A stretch of DNA of 63,181 bases. Source: an uncultured Chitinophagaceae bacterium (GTDB lineage Bacteria > Bacteroidota > Bacteroidia > Chitinophagales > Chitinophagaceae). Below, one piece after another: positions 28,083-37,431 of the stretch (its first letter is position 1; every line of letters starts with the position of its first letter). The stretch spans positions 1-63,181 of the forward strand of contig CALMYJ010000032.1 in assembly GCA_937873715.1 (NCBI GenBank). The letters are read 5' to 3'. The notes under the pieces are model-generated. The model saw nothing but the letters and a program-made list of their open reading frames with translations, ran no database searches and had not been told where the DNA came from. Both the position numbers and the translations under genes were made by a program.

Positions 28083-28634
28083 TCAGGATTCTTTAGAGCC
28101 TTTTTCTCCCACAAACCACTGCTCTTTATTTTTAAAAAGTATATTAAAAGTGGTTAAGGAACCGTAGCAACGGGTAATGTATTGCTGTATGTTCACTTTT
28201 TCTTCATCACCCAGGGTTTTGCTGCTGTTGATGTTTTGCTCAAGTACCCTCAGCCGGTCACGAAGCATCACTATTTTATGAAAAAAATCTTCAACAGGCA
28301 TTTCTTTTGGCTTGAGTGTTTTGTCGGCCGGCTGTAAAAGCAGGGTGCCGCCAGTCCATCGGTCGCCAAGGGGTACGGTTTCGCTAACGCCGCCCCATAA
28401 ACGCAAAATTTTAAGCAGTGATATTTCTGTTTCAGATTGCGTTTCTATTTCTGCCGAAACATTTTCTGCAATGATTTCATCAAGGTTGCCGTCGGTTTTG
28501 TCTATTTCTTTGATACCGTGATGGATAAATGAAATTAAATAGGTGGCATAGCGAATGCCAACAATTACACCGGGTCCATATTGCGTGTGCTGCAGCCTGG
28601 TGCCAATACCTAAATGGGTTTGATGAGTTTCCAT
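28083..28634 (-). CDS. Conserved hypothetical protein with a small N-terminal barrel-like segment
   Basis: About 183 residues from the ATG at 28634. The frame extends to a TTG at 28691, but the extra 19 residues look like untranslated leader. The first 45 residues (LGIGTRLQHTQYGPGVIVGI, then YLISFIHHGIKEID) resemble the small barrel found at the ends of UvrD/PcrA helicases and CarD-like proteins. The rest is helical and charged. It has no signal peptide and is probably cytoplasmic. I do not recognise a named family. It is conserved-looking but unassigned. Confidence 0.65.
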   Translation of the reverse strand: METHQTHLGIGTRLQHTQYGPGVIVGIRYATYLISFIHHGIKEIDKTDGNLDEIIAENVSAEIETQSETEISLLKILRLWGGVSETVPLGDRWTGGTLLLQPADKTLKPKEMPVEDFFHKIVMLRDRLRVLEQNINSSKTLGDEEKVNIQQYITRCYGSLTTFNILFKNKEQWFVGEKGSKES

Positions 28635-28737
28635 AAAATGTTTTGGTTCAAAAATAAATGATTCGTTGGGTAAGTATCCGGTATGCGGCAAGGGTTTTCA
28701 TTTTACAGCACCTGCACAGCAGGATGCTGTATAAAAA

Positions 28738-29484
28738 CTATTCACCCACTTTATGTACCTGCGCTTTATACTGGTAAGAGGCATTGAGGATGTACTGGTA
28801 AAAATCAACTAAGCTGCTGGCCTGCGTAAATTCAAAATCGGGCCGGTATTCTTTTAAAAAAATATCCAGTTCATCGCCCTGCAGGCCCGTAATACGGCGA
28901 ACCAGCGCTTTATTAAAACGATAGTTTACGTATTTTTCTTTCTCCTCTTCTATCAGTCTTTCCTGCAGCTTGCGTAATTGACGGTTGCGTTTAAAGCGGA
29001 AAATATTCACCAGCTCATTAATGTCTAACCCGGCAGCTCCGGTATAGCTATCGGAACTAAGGGAGAGGCCGGGCTTTTTGTAATCAAATATTTTGGCATA
29101 CTCTTCCCGGTTGCGGATAGAATCCTGCTGGTAACTCCGGGTGTATATCCGCACTTCCTGGAGGGTTTTAAATTTTTCGGATACCCGTATGTGTAAGGCT
29201 ATGTCGAAATTTGCCGGGTCTTTGATGTCTTTAACGGCAAATTTCATAGTGGGTTTGTAGTTGTAAATAAATGTAATAGAGTCTGTTTGCTGCACGCTGA
29301 TGCTGTATTGCCCGGTAGAATCGGTCATCACAATATTGCCGCTACTGCTTTTAATAATTACATCTTTTACGGGTATTACTTTGGTAGAGTCGTACACGGT
29401 GCCATTTAACAGTTGCTGGCTGTAGCCATTTAAGTAGCTTAGCGTAAGTAAAGCAGTTGAAAGTATTGTTAGTATCCGGTACAC
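28738..29484 (-). CDS. Exported protein with carboxypeptidase regulatory-like domain
   Basis: A 248-residue protein with a signal peptide (TILSTALLTLSYLNGYSQ). The domain at about 24-105 (LLNGTVYDSTKVIPVKDVII, then TDSTGQYSISV) is the beta-sandwich that precedes SusC plugs in Bacteroidota. Here it stands alone, followed by a helical, Arg/Lys-rich tail (RFKRNRQLRKLQERLIEEEK) and no barrel. It is probably a periplasmic protein of unknown function. It lies between the hypothetical gene and purN on the same strand. Confidence 0.8.
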   Translation of the reverse strand: MYRILTILSTALLTLSYLNGYSQQLLNGTVYDSTKVIPVKDVIIKSSSGNIVMTDSTGQYSISVQQTDSITFIYNYKPTMKFAVKDIKDPANFDIALHIRVSEKFKTLQEVRIYTRSYQQDSIRNREEYAKIFDYKKPGLSLSSDSYTGAAGLDINELVNIFRFKRNRQLRKLQERLIEEEKEKYVNYRFNKALVRRITGLQGDELDIFLKEYRPDFEFTQASSLVDFYQYILNASYQYKAQVHKVGE

Positions 29485-29553
29485 TTATCGTGTTTGTTTT
29501 AAAGTGGGCAATATTAGCAAACAATAAGGGCATGTTAGCAGGCACCCGCTAAT

Positions 29554-30417
29554 TTAACGGCGATTTTGTAAATACAGCAAATCTGCCACTACCCGGGGAT
29601 AATGTTCATGCTCCAGGCGGTGTATTTTTTGAGCAAGCGTGTGGGCTGTGTCTGTGGACGTTACATCGCATTTTGCCTGGAAGATGATATGCCCATGATC
29701 GTACAATTCATCCACGTAATGTATGGTAATACCACTTTCGGTTTCACCGGCGGCAATAACGGCTTCATGCACATGCTGGCCATACATGCCTTTTCCCCCG
29801 TATTTGGGTAATAATGCCGGATGTATGTTCACAATTTTATTCGGATAGGCCTGCACCAGTGCCCCTGGAATTTTCCATAAAAAACCAGCCAATACAATAA
29901 AATCAATGCCTTCCAATTTCAATTGGGGTATATAGCTGTCTTCTTTAAAAAATTGTTCCCGGTTGATAATCAGGCTGGGTATTTTTTCCTTTTCGGCTAT
30001 TTGCAGCACGCCGGCACCGGGTTTATTGCAAACAATTAAAGCCACTTTAATGGTTTCAGATAGCCTGAAGTGCTCAATGATTTTTTGAGCATTGCTGCCG
30101 GCCCCACTGGCAAAAATGGCTATTGAAGTGGCCGGCCTCTTTTTGCCGGTAAGCCGGGCCCACATTTTTACCAGGTAATTTTTAAAAAATGCAAACTGGC
30201 CAAATGGTACACTAACCATCAACACACATAGCGGCCAGATGATGGTGAGCACAATTATATAGGTAATCAGCCATATTGGCCCTTTGCCTATACCGGTAAA
30301 GCCCATCAGCTTCCGGCCAAGAAAACCGCATAAGCTGCCGCCGATAGCAAAAGTGCACAGTATAAGGGTAAGCTGCAAGCCATTCACCTTCCACTTTTGT
30401 TTAAGTTTTTGAAGCAT
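29554..30417 (-). CDS. purN: PurN-type glycinamide ribonucleotide formyltransferase fused to a DUF6787 membrane domain
   Basis: 287 residues from the ATG at 30417; the open frame continues to 30543, but homology begins at MLQKLKQKWKVNG. Residues 1-90 are a DUF6787-like module with two transmembrane helices (LTLILCTFAIGGSLCGFLG and ITYIIVLTIIWPLCVLMVS). Residues 96-287 are a formyltransferase that makes formyl-GAR in purine synthesis. It has FASGAGSNAQKI (phosphate binding), the catalytic NIHPALLPKYGGKG with Asn and His, and HYVDELYDHG with the essential Asp. The soluble enzyme is normally about 200 residues, so this one appears tethered to the inner membrane. Confidence 0.88.
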   Translation of the reverse strand: MLQKLKQKWKVNGLQLTLILCTFAIGGSLCGFLGRKLMGFTGIGKGPIWLITYIIVLTIIWPLCVLMVSVPFGQFAFFKNYLVKMWARLTGKKRPATSIAIFASGAGSNAQKIIEHFRLSETIKVALIVCNKPGAGVLQIAEKEKIPSLIINREQFFKEDSYIPQLKLEGIDFIVLAGFLWKIPGALVQAYPNKIVNIHPALLPKYGGKGMYGQHVHEAVIAAGETESGITIHYVDELYDHGHIIFQAKCDVTSTDTAHTLAQKIHRLEHEHYPRVVADLLYLQNRR

Positions 30418-30571
30418 GCAACAAAAGTGCTGCAAAAAATTGTGAAATGCAGTTGGTTTTGCCTGAAATAAAATGTGGCGAAGCCTGTTTACAAAAACAT
30501 GACAATCGAAAAATAAATTGTTCAACAATCGGCTGAAAATCAAGCTGGATGCGGAAAAAATTTTTTTCAGA

Positions 30572-30607
30572 ATGTTGATATTATGTCAACATCCTTACTT
30601 ACTTTTG
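30572..30607 (+). promoter_or_regulatory. Promoter of the ACIII-cox operon with a palindrome over the -33 box
   Basis: TACTTTTG at 30600-30607 matches the TAnnTTTG -7 element exactly. A TTG at 30575-30577, 22 bases upstream, serves as the -33 element. A perfect inverted repeat ATGTTGA/TCAACAT (30572-30578 with 30586-30592) covers the -33 box and could bind a regulator such as a CRP/FNR-type protein. The regulator is not identified. Confidence 0.6.
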
Positions 30608-30656
30608 CACCGTCCAAAGCTATTTTTCCAATAAAATGCCCTATGTAGCAAAGCGT

Positions 30657-31898
30657 ATGAGTCTTAACAGAAAAATCTCTGACATCTTTCGTTCAAGCCT
30701 GCTTCTCGTTGCTTTAATCTCCCTTTCGTATACCAGTGTGGCTGCTGATGGTGAGGCGTTGTTTAAAGCGAATTGTGCCAACTGTCATAAACCCGATGAA
30801 GATTACACCGGGCCAATGCTTAAGGGGGCAAGAAAAAGGGCTCCAAGTCCTGACTGGGCTTACAAGTGGGTAAATAATGTGAACGCCATGCTGGAAACCG
30901 ATGCTTATGCCAAATCGCTTTTGGCTAAGTATGGCTCCAAAATGACCCAGTTCAACCTGCCCCAGGAAGAGATAAAAGCTATATTAGATTATGCCGATGA
31001 TTATGTGCCGCCGGTAAAAGAAGCTGCTGCAGGTGGTGGTGGTGCTAAAGAAGATAATTCGCTTTTGTTTGGCATACTCACCCTCATCTTAGCCATCATT
31101 GCCCTCATCTTAGTGCAGGTTAACAGCAGCCTCCGCAAGCTTTCTGATGAAAAAGAAGGGGTGCTCCGTGCAGAACCTGTACCATTTTACCGTAACAAAA
31201 CCTACCTGATGGCAGGTATCCTGGTGTTGTTCTGTGTAGGGGGTTACTACACCATCAATGCCGCAATTGGCCTTGGCCGCCAGCAAAATTACCAGCCCGA
31301 ACAACCTATTTACTACTCTCATAAAGTACATGCCGGCACAAATCAAATTAGCTGTCTATACTGCCACGGCGGTGCCCAGGATAGTAAGCATGCAAATATC
31401 CCTTCGGTAAATGTGTGTATGAACTGCCACAAAGCCATTAAAGAATACAAAGGCGACCCCATTTATAAAGAAGATGGTATGCAGGTGAACGGTACGGCCG
31501 AAATTCAAAAATTATACGAATATGCCGGCTGGAACCCTAATACAAAAACATATGATAAGCCCGGCAAGCCTATCGAATGGGTAAAAATACACAGCCTGCC
31601 CGATCATGTATATTTCAACCACAGCCAGCACGTAAAAGTGGGTAAGCAGCAATGCCAAACCTGCCACGGCCCTATACAGGAAATGCCCGAAGTGTACCAG
31701 TTTAGCGACCTGAGCATGGGCTGGTGTATCAATTGCCACAGGGAAAGCAAGGTTAACTTTTACAATAAAGAAACTGGCGAAGGCAATAAGTTTTACAGCA
31801 TTTACGAAAAATTCCACAATGATATTAAAGAGGGTAAGCTGGATAGTGTAACCGTAGAAAAAATCGGTGGTACGGAATGTCAGAAATGTCACTATTAA
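30657..31898 (+). CDS. actA: Alternative complex III subunit ActA with an extra N-terminal cytochrome c domain
   Basis: A multiheme cytochrome c of alternative complex III, which oxidises menaquinol and reduces cytochrome c or the oxidase. Six CxxCH sites are present: one (CANCH) in an N-terminal class I cytochrome domain, then CLYCH, CMNCH, CQTCH, CINCH and CQKCH in the pentaheme ActA part. A transmembrane helix (LLFGILTLILAIIALILVQV) and another hydrophobic segment separate the parts. The ATG at 30657 puts the signal peptide (cleavage near SVAA) at the N-terminus. An in-frame ATG at 30636 exists. Confidence 0.92.
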   Translation: MSLNRKISDIFRSSLLLVALISLSYTSVAADGEALFKANCANCHKPDEDYTGPMLKGARKRAPSPDWAYKWVNNVNAMLETDAYAKSLLAKYGSKMTQFNLPQEEIKAILDYADDYVPPVKEAAAGGGGAKEDNSLLFGILTLILAIIALILVQVNSSLRKLSDEKEGVLRAEPVPFYRNKTYLMAGILVLFCVGGYYTINAAIGLGRQQNYQPEQPIYYSHKVHAGTNQISCLYCHGGAQDSKHANIPSVNVCMNCHKAIKEYKGDPIYKEDGMQVNGTAEIQKLYEYAGWNPNTKTYDKPGKPIEWVKIHSLPDHVYFNHSQHVKVGKQQCQTCHGPIQEMPEVYQFSDLSMGWCINCHRESKVNFYNKETGEGNKFYSIYEKFHNDIKEGKLDSVTVEKIGGTECQKCHY

Positions 31899-32000
31899 AA
31901 ATATGTAAAAGTGAAATGAGCGCAGGGTGAATATGTGTCGATGTAGTTCAGGTAGCGCAAACTTTCAAATTGTCCAATTTTCGAATTTTCAAATCGTAAC

Positions 32001-35000
32001 ATGGGAAAGAAATACTGGCAAAGTTTTGGTGAATTAAATCAGTCAGAGGCTTTTCAGCAAAAGGCGCAAAATGAGTTCCAGGAAGAACTGTTGCCTTTTG
32101 AAGAACTGGATGGCAAGGGCGTAATGGATGCTAAAAGTCCCCGTAGGGATTTCTTAAAATACCTGGGCTTTAGTACGGCTGCAGCCACACTGGCTGCCAG
32201 TTGCGAAATGCCTGTACGTAAGGCGGTGCCCTACCTGCAAAAGCCAGATGATTTAATTCCCGGTGTAGCCAATTATTACGCCTCTACTTATGTGAGCGAA
32301 GGCGATGTAATACCTGTAGTGGTAAAGCAAAGAGATGGCCGCCCTATTAAGATAGAAGGCAACGAACTTTCTGCCATTACCGGTGGCGGAACCAGTGCAC
32401 AGGCCCAGGCCTCAGTATTAGATTTATACGATAATATCCGCCTGCGCTACCCATCACAAAGTAATGGTAAGGATTTTAAAGAGGTGCCCACTTTTGAAGC
32501 GCTGGATAAAATGATTGCTGAAAAATTAGCAGCCACCGGCGGAAAACCGGTAGTGATTTTATCCTCAACCATTAATTCCGCTACATCAGCACAGGCTATC
32601 AACGAATTTTTGGCCAAGCAGCCTGCAGGAAGCAAGCTGGTGCAGTACGATGCCGTAAGTTATAGCGGCATGCTCCTGGCCAACGAAGCTACTTTTGGAA
32701 AAAAAGCTATCCCATCTTACCATTTTGATAACGCCAAAGTAATTGTAAGTATAGGGGCTGATTTCCTCGGTACCTGGCTCAGCCCTGTAGAATTTTCTGC
32801 TCAGTATATTAAAAACAGGAAGATAACTGGCGAAAAACCTCAAATGAGCCAGCATATCCAGTTTGAAAGTTCCCTGAGCCTTACCGGTAGTAATGCCGAC
32901 GACCGGTACATCCACAAGCCATCCGAAAAAGCAGCAGTGGCCCTGGCCCTGCTGGCTAAATTAGGGGGCGGTGTAGCTGAGCCTGCTATTGCCGACGCAG
33001 AATTGAAAAAAGGAATTGCAGCAGCAGCAGCAGCCTTACAGGCCAACGCCGGTACAGCATTAGTGGTGTGCGGTAGTAATGACGTAAACCTGCAGGTGAT
33101 TGTAAACGCCATCAACGATAAAATTGGCGCTTACGGCAAAACGATTAACTGGGCCATTACTTCCAACTATCGCCAGGGTATTGATGCAGACATCAACAGC
33201 CTGGTAGCCGATATGAATAGCGGCAAAATAGGAGCCCTCCTCATTAACGCTACCAACCCGGTATATACTTATTACGACAGTAAGAAATTTGCGGATGCTC
33301 TTAAAAAAGTGCCGCTTACTATTTCGTTCAACCCAACCATGGACGAAACCACTGAACTATGCCAGTTTAGCATCCCAACACACCACTGGCTCGAAAGCTG
33401 GGGTGATGCCGAACCAAAAACCGGCTATACCAGCCTGTTGCAACCCACCATTAACCCATTGTTTAAAACAAGGGCTTTTCAAACTTCATTGTTGAAATGG
33501 GCAGGCAACGCTAGCGATTACGAAACCTATTTCAAAAACTACTGGACGGCCAAATTAGGTGGTACAGATGCTTATAACACAGCTTTGCAAAATGGCGTGT
33601 TGCAACCTGAAACACCTGCTGTGGCAGGCGCTTCCTTCAACTCAGGTGCTGTAGCAGCAGCGGCCGCTACAATAGCCAACATTAAGGGCGGCGATTACGA
33701 ACTGGTGATTTATCAAAAAATAGGCATGGGCCATGGCACACAGGCCAATAACCCCTGGCTGCAGGAATTGCCCGATCCTATTTCAAAAGTAACCTGGGAT
33801 AACTACGCTATGGTAGGCGTTGGTTTTGCCAAAGACATACTCGGCCTCGATATACTGGATCCACACCAGAAAAAGAAAGCCGATGAATACGAAGTACAGC
33901 CTGAAAAGCCAACCATCAAGATAATATTAAACGGTAAAGAATTAGAGTTGCCTCTAGTGATTATTCCGGGTATTCATCCTAAAACTGTGGCAGTAGCTGT
34001 AGGTTATGGCCGTACAAGTGCAGATGAAAGTAAAACAGCCGAGTATATTGGCCGCTCTGCCAACAAAGCCGGCTTCAACATTTATCCTTTTGTAACCTTT
34101 GATGGTACTGGTTTCCGGTACACAACACCCATAACCGTAGCCAAAACCGGTAATACTTATGCTGTAGCGCAAACACAGGTACACGGCTCATCTGAAAGCC
34201 GCCCGGTGATTTACGAAACCAGCCTCAAAAAATTTATCGACAACCCCAAACAGGTACTGGCCGCCGCCGAAAAAGAAAAGGCGATGCTGATACCTTACGG
34301 GCACGACGATTATGTAAAAGATGCCACCATTTATCCGCATTATGAAAAGCCGGGTATCAAATGGGGCATGAGCATCGACCTGAATACCTGCACCGGCTGC
34401 AGTGCCTGCGTAGTAGCCTGTACGGCCGAAAATAATGTGGCTGTGGTAGGTAAAACACAGGTTATCAGGGCACATGAAATGCACTGGCTGCGTATCGACC
34501 GTTATTTTACCGGTGATATGAACAATCCGGATGTAGTGTTTCAGCCCATGCTGTGCCAGCATTGTGATAATGCTCCTTGCGAAAATGTGTGTCCTGTAGC
34601 CGCTACCAACCACAGCAGCGAGGGTCTCAATCAAATGACGTATAACAGGTGTATTGGCACCAGGTATTGCGCCAATAACTGTCCGTTTAAAGTACGTCGT
34701 TTCAACTGGCTGGATTATACCGGATCCGACAGCTTTAAAGATAATCAACAACCATTGATAGGTACTGATCTTGATGAGTCTGTACTGCAGATGAACGACG
34801 ACCTTACCCGTATGGTGCTTAACCCTGATGTAACGGTACGTGCCCGTGGTGTAATTGAAAAATGTTCTTTTTGTGTACAACGCCTGCAGGAAAGCAAGCT
34901 GGCTGCAAAAAAAGCCGAAGACCCTGCGCTTGTAAGGGACGTAAAAGTAGCCTGTGCACAAGCCTGCCCCGGCGGTTGTATCACATTTGGCAATGTGAAC

Positions 35001-35201
35001 GATCCGGAAAGTGAGGTTTCAAAAGCAAGGGCCGACAAAAACAGAACATTCTATGTACTGGAGCAACTGCATGTGCTGCCTAACGTAAGCTACTTAGCCA
35101 AAGTAAAAAATACCGACAGGAACGTAACCAACGAACTGGAGGAAGAGCACCACGGCGGTAGTCATGGCGGCGAAAAGCATGCTGAAAAGGCTCACGGATA
35201 A
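32001..35201 (+). CDS. actB: Alternative complex III subunit ActB (molybdopterin oxidoreductase-like with Fe-S domain)
   Basis: A 1066-residue periplasmic subunit. A Tat-type signal (SPRRDFLKYLGFSTAAATL) lies near residue 47 and ends in a lipobox-like ASC. The large N-terminal part is a molybdopterin-oxidoreductase fold that in known ACIII holds no molybdenum cofactor. The C-terminal part (about 797-1000) has four cysteine clusters, CTGCSACVVAC, CQHCDNAPCENVC, CIGTRYCANNCPF and CSFC...CAQACPGGC, for three 4Fe-4S and one 3Fe-4S centres by analogy. The tail is His/Gly-rich. The 102-base gap before it holds AT-rich, imperfectly repeated TTCAAAT sequence. Confidence 0.95.
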   Translation: MGKKYWQSFGELNQSEAFQQKAQNEFQEELLPFEELDGKGVMDAKSPRRDFLKYLGFSTAAATLAASCEMPVRKAVPYLQKPDDLIPGVANYYASTYVSEGDVIPVVVKQRDGRPIKIEGNELSAITGGGTSAQAQASVLDLYDNIRLRYPSQSNGKDFKEVPTFEALDKMIAEKLAATGGKPVVILSSTINSATSAQAINEFLAKQPAGSKLVQYDAVSYSGMLLANEATFGKKAIPSYHFDNAKVIVSIGADFLGTWLSPVEFSAQYIKNRKITGEKPQMSQHIQFESSLSLTGSNADDRYIHKPSEKAAVALALLAKLGGGVAEPAIADAELKKGIAAAAAALQANAGTALVVCGSNDVNLQVIVNAINDKIGAYGKTINWAITSNYRQGIDADINSLVADMNSGKIGALLINATNPVYTYYDSKKFADALKKVPLTISFNPTMDETTELCQFSIPTHHWLESWGDAEPKTGYTSLLQPTINPLFKTRAFQTSLLKWAGNASDYETYFKNYWTAKLGGTDAYNTALQNGVLQPETPAVAGASFNSGAVAAAAATIANIKGGDYELVIYQKIGMGHGTQANNPWLQELPDPISKVTWDNYAMVGVGFAKDILGLDILDPHQKKKADEYEVQPEKPTIKIILNGKELELPLVIIPGIHPKTVAVAVGYGRTSADESKTAEYIGRSANKAGFNIYPFVTFDGTGFRYTTPITVAKTGNTYAVAQTQVHGSSESRPVIYETSLKKFIDNPKQVLAAAEKEKAMLIPYGHDDYVKDATIYPHYEKPGIKWGMSIDLNTCTGCSACVVACTAENNVAVVGKTQVIRAHEMHWLRIDRYFTGDMNNPDVVFQPMLCQHCDNAPCENVCPVAATNHSSEGLNQMTYNRCIGTRYCANNCPFKVRRFNWLDYTGSDSFKDNQQPLIGTDLDESVLQMNDDLTRMVLNPDVTVRARGVIEKCSFCVQRLQESKLAAKKAEDPALVRDVKVACAQACPGGCITFGNVNDPESEVSKARADKNRTFYVLEQLHVLPNVSYLAKVKNTDRNVTNELEEEHHGGSHGGEKHAEKAHG

Positions 35202-35224
35202 TTTTTGACTAATAAGCTAAAAAC

Positions 35225-35272
35225 AAAAAGTAAATATCTAAAGCGTTTTTGGCCTTTGATATTCAACTTTTT
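35225..35272. other. Intergenic hairpin between actB and actC
   Basis: AAAAAGT/ACTTTTT (35225-35231 with 35266-35272) and AATATC/GATATT (35233-35238 with 35258-35263) form an interrupted 13-pair stem. It ends 12 bases before the actC start. It has no T tract suited to termination and may be an mRNA processing or stability element. Confidence 0.45.
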
Positions 35273-35284
35273 ACTTTATAAGAT

Positions 35285-36736
35285 ATGTCACTATTAAAGT
35301 ACGAATCGCAATTAAGGGAACCATTGGTAGATGGTAACAAAGATTATCACCAGGTAACTGAAGATATTCTTCGCCCCATTGAGGCAAAGCCCACACGCCT
35401 CTGGTATATTGGCTTTTACATCAGTGTAGCACTCTTGATGTTTGGGGTGTACAGTGTATACCGGGAGATTACCTATGGTATTGGCCAGTGGAACCTCAAC
35501 AAAACCATCGGCTGGGGTTGGGATATTACCAACTTCGTATGGTGGGTAGGTATAGGCCATGCCGGTACCCTTATCTCCGCTATCCTGCTGCTCTTCCGCC
35601 AGGGATGGCGTACAGGGGTGAACCGTGCCGCAGAAGCGATGACCATCTTTGCGGTAATGTGCGCCGGCCAGTTTCCTATCTTCCACATGGGCCGTGTATG
35701 GATGGCCTTCTTTGTACTGCCTTACCCCAACACCCGTGGGCCGCTGTGGGTAAACTTTAACTCACCCTTGCTTTGGGACGTATTTGCGATATCTACTTAT
35801 TTTACCGTATCACTCCTGTTCTGGTACTCCGGCCTGTTGCCCGACTTTGCAACAGTAAGAGACAGGGCCAAAACCAAACTGCGTAAATTATTGTATGGCA
35901 TTGCCGCTTTTGGATGGACCGGCAGTACCAAGCACTGGCAGCGCCACGAAAGCCTTTCATTAGTGCTGGCAGGCTTAAGTACACCACTGGTACTTTCGGT
36001 ACACACTATCGTATCGTTCGACTTTGCCACATCAGTAATGCCCGGCTGGCATACCACCATCTTTCCGCCTTACTTTGTTGCAGGTGCTATCTTCTCCGGC
36101 TTTGCAATGGTGCAAACGCTGATGATCATCCTGCGTAAAGTTTTTGGACTGCAGGAGTACATCACTATCGGCCATATCGAGGCCATGAATAAAGTAATTG
36201 TACTCACCGGCTCTATTGTGGGTATTGCCTATATCACCGAGTTATTTATTGCCTGGTATGGTCAAAATCCATACGAATGGTATGTGTTTAAAGAAAACAG
36301 GGCTAACCTTTTTAGTCCCTATGGCTGGAGTTACTGGCTGATGATGTTCTGCAACGTGGTATCCCCACAAATGTTCTGGTTCAGGAAATTAAGGAGAAAT
36401 ATTGCCTTCACTTTCTTCATGAGCATTATTGTAAACATCGGTATGTGGTACGAACGTTTTGTGATTATCGTAACCTCCACTTACAGGGATTACCTGCCAT
36501 CATCCTGGAGTACTTATTACAGCCCCACTACCTGGGAGATAGGTTTTTACCTCGGAACATTTGGCTTATTCTTTACCTGCTTCTTCCTGTTTGCCAAGTA
36601 TTTCCCGGTAATTGCTGTGGCTGAAATCAAAAGTATTTTGAAAACAAGCGGTGAGAATTATAAGGTGAAAATGACTGACCTGGAGAAAAAAGACAGTGAG
36701 AAGTTTTATATAGAAGAAGTAGAGCATGCACATTAA
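35285..36736 (+). CDS. actC: Alternative complex III subunit ActC (NrfD/PsrC-like)
   Basis: A 483-residue integral membrane protein of the NrfD/polysulfide reductase PsrC family with about ten transmembrane helices. It forms the quinol-binding and proposed proton-translocating part of ACIII. Typical segments are WWVGIGHAGTLISAILLLFRQGWRTG, VLSVHTIVSFDFATSVMPGWHTT, and SYWLMMFCNVVSPQMFWFRKLRRN, each read here only as a short marker around its conserved His or Asp. It pairs in fold with ActF. It is 83 bases after actB. Confidence 0.95.
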   Translation: MSLLKYESQLREPLVDGNKDYHQVTEDILRPIEAKPTRLWYIGFYISVALLMFGVYSVYREITYGIGQWNLNKTIGWGWDITNFVWWVGIGHAGTLISAILLLFRQGWRTGVNRAAEAMTIFAVMCAGQFPIFHMGRVWMAFFVLPYPNTRGPLWVNFNSPLLWDVFAISTYFTVSLLFWYSGLLPDFATVRDRAKTKLRKLLYGIAAFGWTGSTKHWQRHESLSLVLAGLSTPLVLSVHTIVSFDFATSVMPGWHTTIFPPYFVAGAIFSGFAMVQTLMIILRKVFGLQEYITIGHIEAMNKVIVLTGSIVGIAYITELFIAWYGQNPYEWYVFKENRANLFSPYGWSYWLMMFCNVVSPQMFWFRKLRRNIAFTFFMSIIVNIGMWYERFVIIVTSTYRDYLPSSWSTYYSPTTWEIGFYLGTFGLFFTCFFLFAKYFPVIAVAEIKSILKTSGENYKVKMTDLEKKDSEKFYIEEVEHAH

Positions 36737-36807
36737 ACGGTTAAACGTTTTGAACCCTGAAAAAAAGGTTCTGTGCCATTTTTAACAAACCATAGATTTT
36801 AAATAAC

Positions 36808-37401
36808 ATGGCTGGAGGAATTAAAAAATTTGTTGTTGGCTGTTTCGATGACGAGAAAGTGCTGTTTCCTGCCGTAAAGCAGGTACGCCGGGCTGGCTAT
36901 AAAATACATGATGTGTATACGCCATTTCCGGTGCACGGCCTCGATCATGCACTGGGCCTCAGGGAAACAAGCCTGCATACTGCTGGTTTTATTTACGGTA
37001 TTACCGGCACCACTACGGCGCTTTCCTGTATTGGCTGGATTTTTACCAAAGACTGGCCATTAAATATCGGGGGTAAGCCACATTTTGCATTACCAGCCTG
37101 GATACCTATTACCTTCGAGCTTACTGTATTGTTTGCCGCTGTGGGTATGGTGCTCACTTTTTGCTACCTCTGCCAGTTATCGCCTTTTATTAAAAAACAT
37201 CATTTTCATCCCCGTGCTACCGATGATTTATTTGTAATGGCTATTGAGTGTTCTGATAAAACCAACGATGAGGAAGTACAGGCTTTTTTAAAAAATGCCG
37301 GTGCCGTGGAAATAAATGTACAGGAAGCCGAAACCGGCTGGTGGCTGGGCAGGTACGACAGGGAGCAAAAGCTGTACAGGGAATATGAAAAAGGGTACTA
37401 A
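36808..37401 (+). CDS. actD: Alternative complex III subunit ActD (DUF3341)
   Basis: A 197-residue DUF3341 protein. A cytoplasmic-type N-terminus (KKFVVGCFDDEKVLFPAVKQ and the VYTPFPVHGLDHALGL motif) precedes two transmembrane helices (about 58-80 and 100-125). A short soluble C-terminal domain (DDLFVMAIECSDK) follows. In solved ACIII structures ActD packs beside ActC. It has no cofactor motifs. Confidence 0.94.
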   Translation: MAGGIKKFVVGCFDDEKVLFPAVKQVRRAGYKIHDVYTPFPVHGLDHALGLRETSLHTAGFIYGITGTTTALSCIGWIFTKDWPLNIGGKPHFALPAWIPITFELTVLFAAVGMVLTFCYLCQLSPFIKKHHFHPRATDDLFVMAIECSDKTNDEEVQAFLKNAGAVEINVQEAETGWWLGRYDREQKLYREYEKGY

Positions 37402-37431
37402 ATTGATAAATGCTTAACTGATTTATATTAA

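Noticed and set aside
34188..34961. A 257-codon open frame on the minus strand inside actB
   Set aside because: It lies wholly antisense to the Fe-S domain of actB, whose cysteine motifs are unmistakable. The translation has no family features and no start context.
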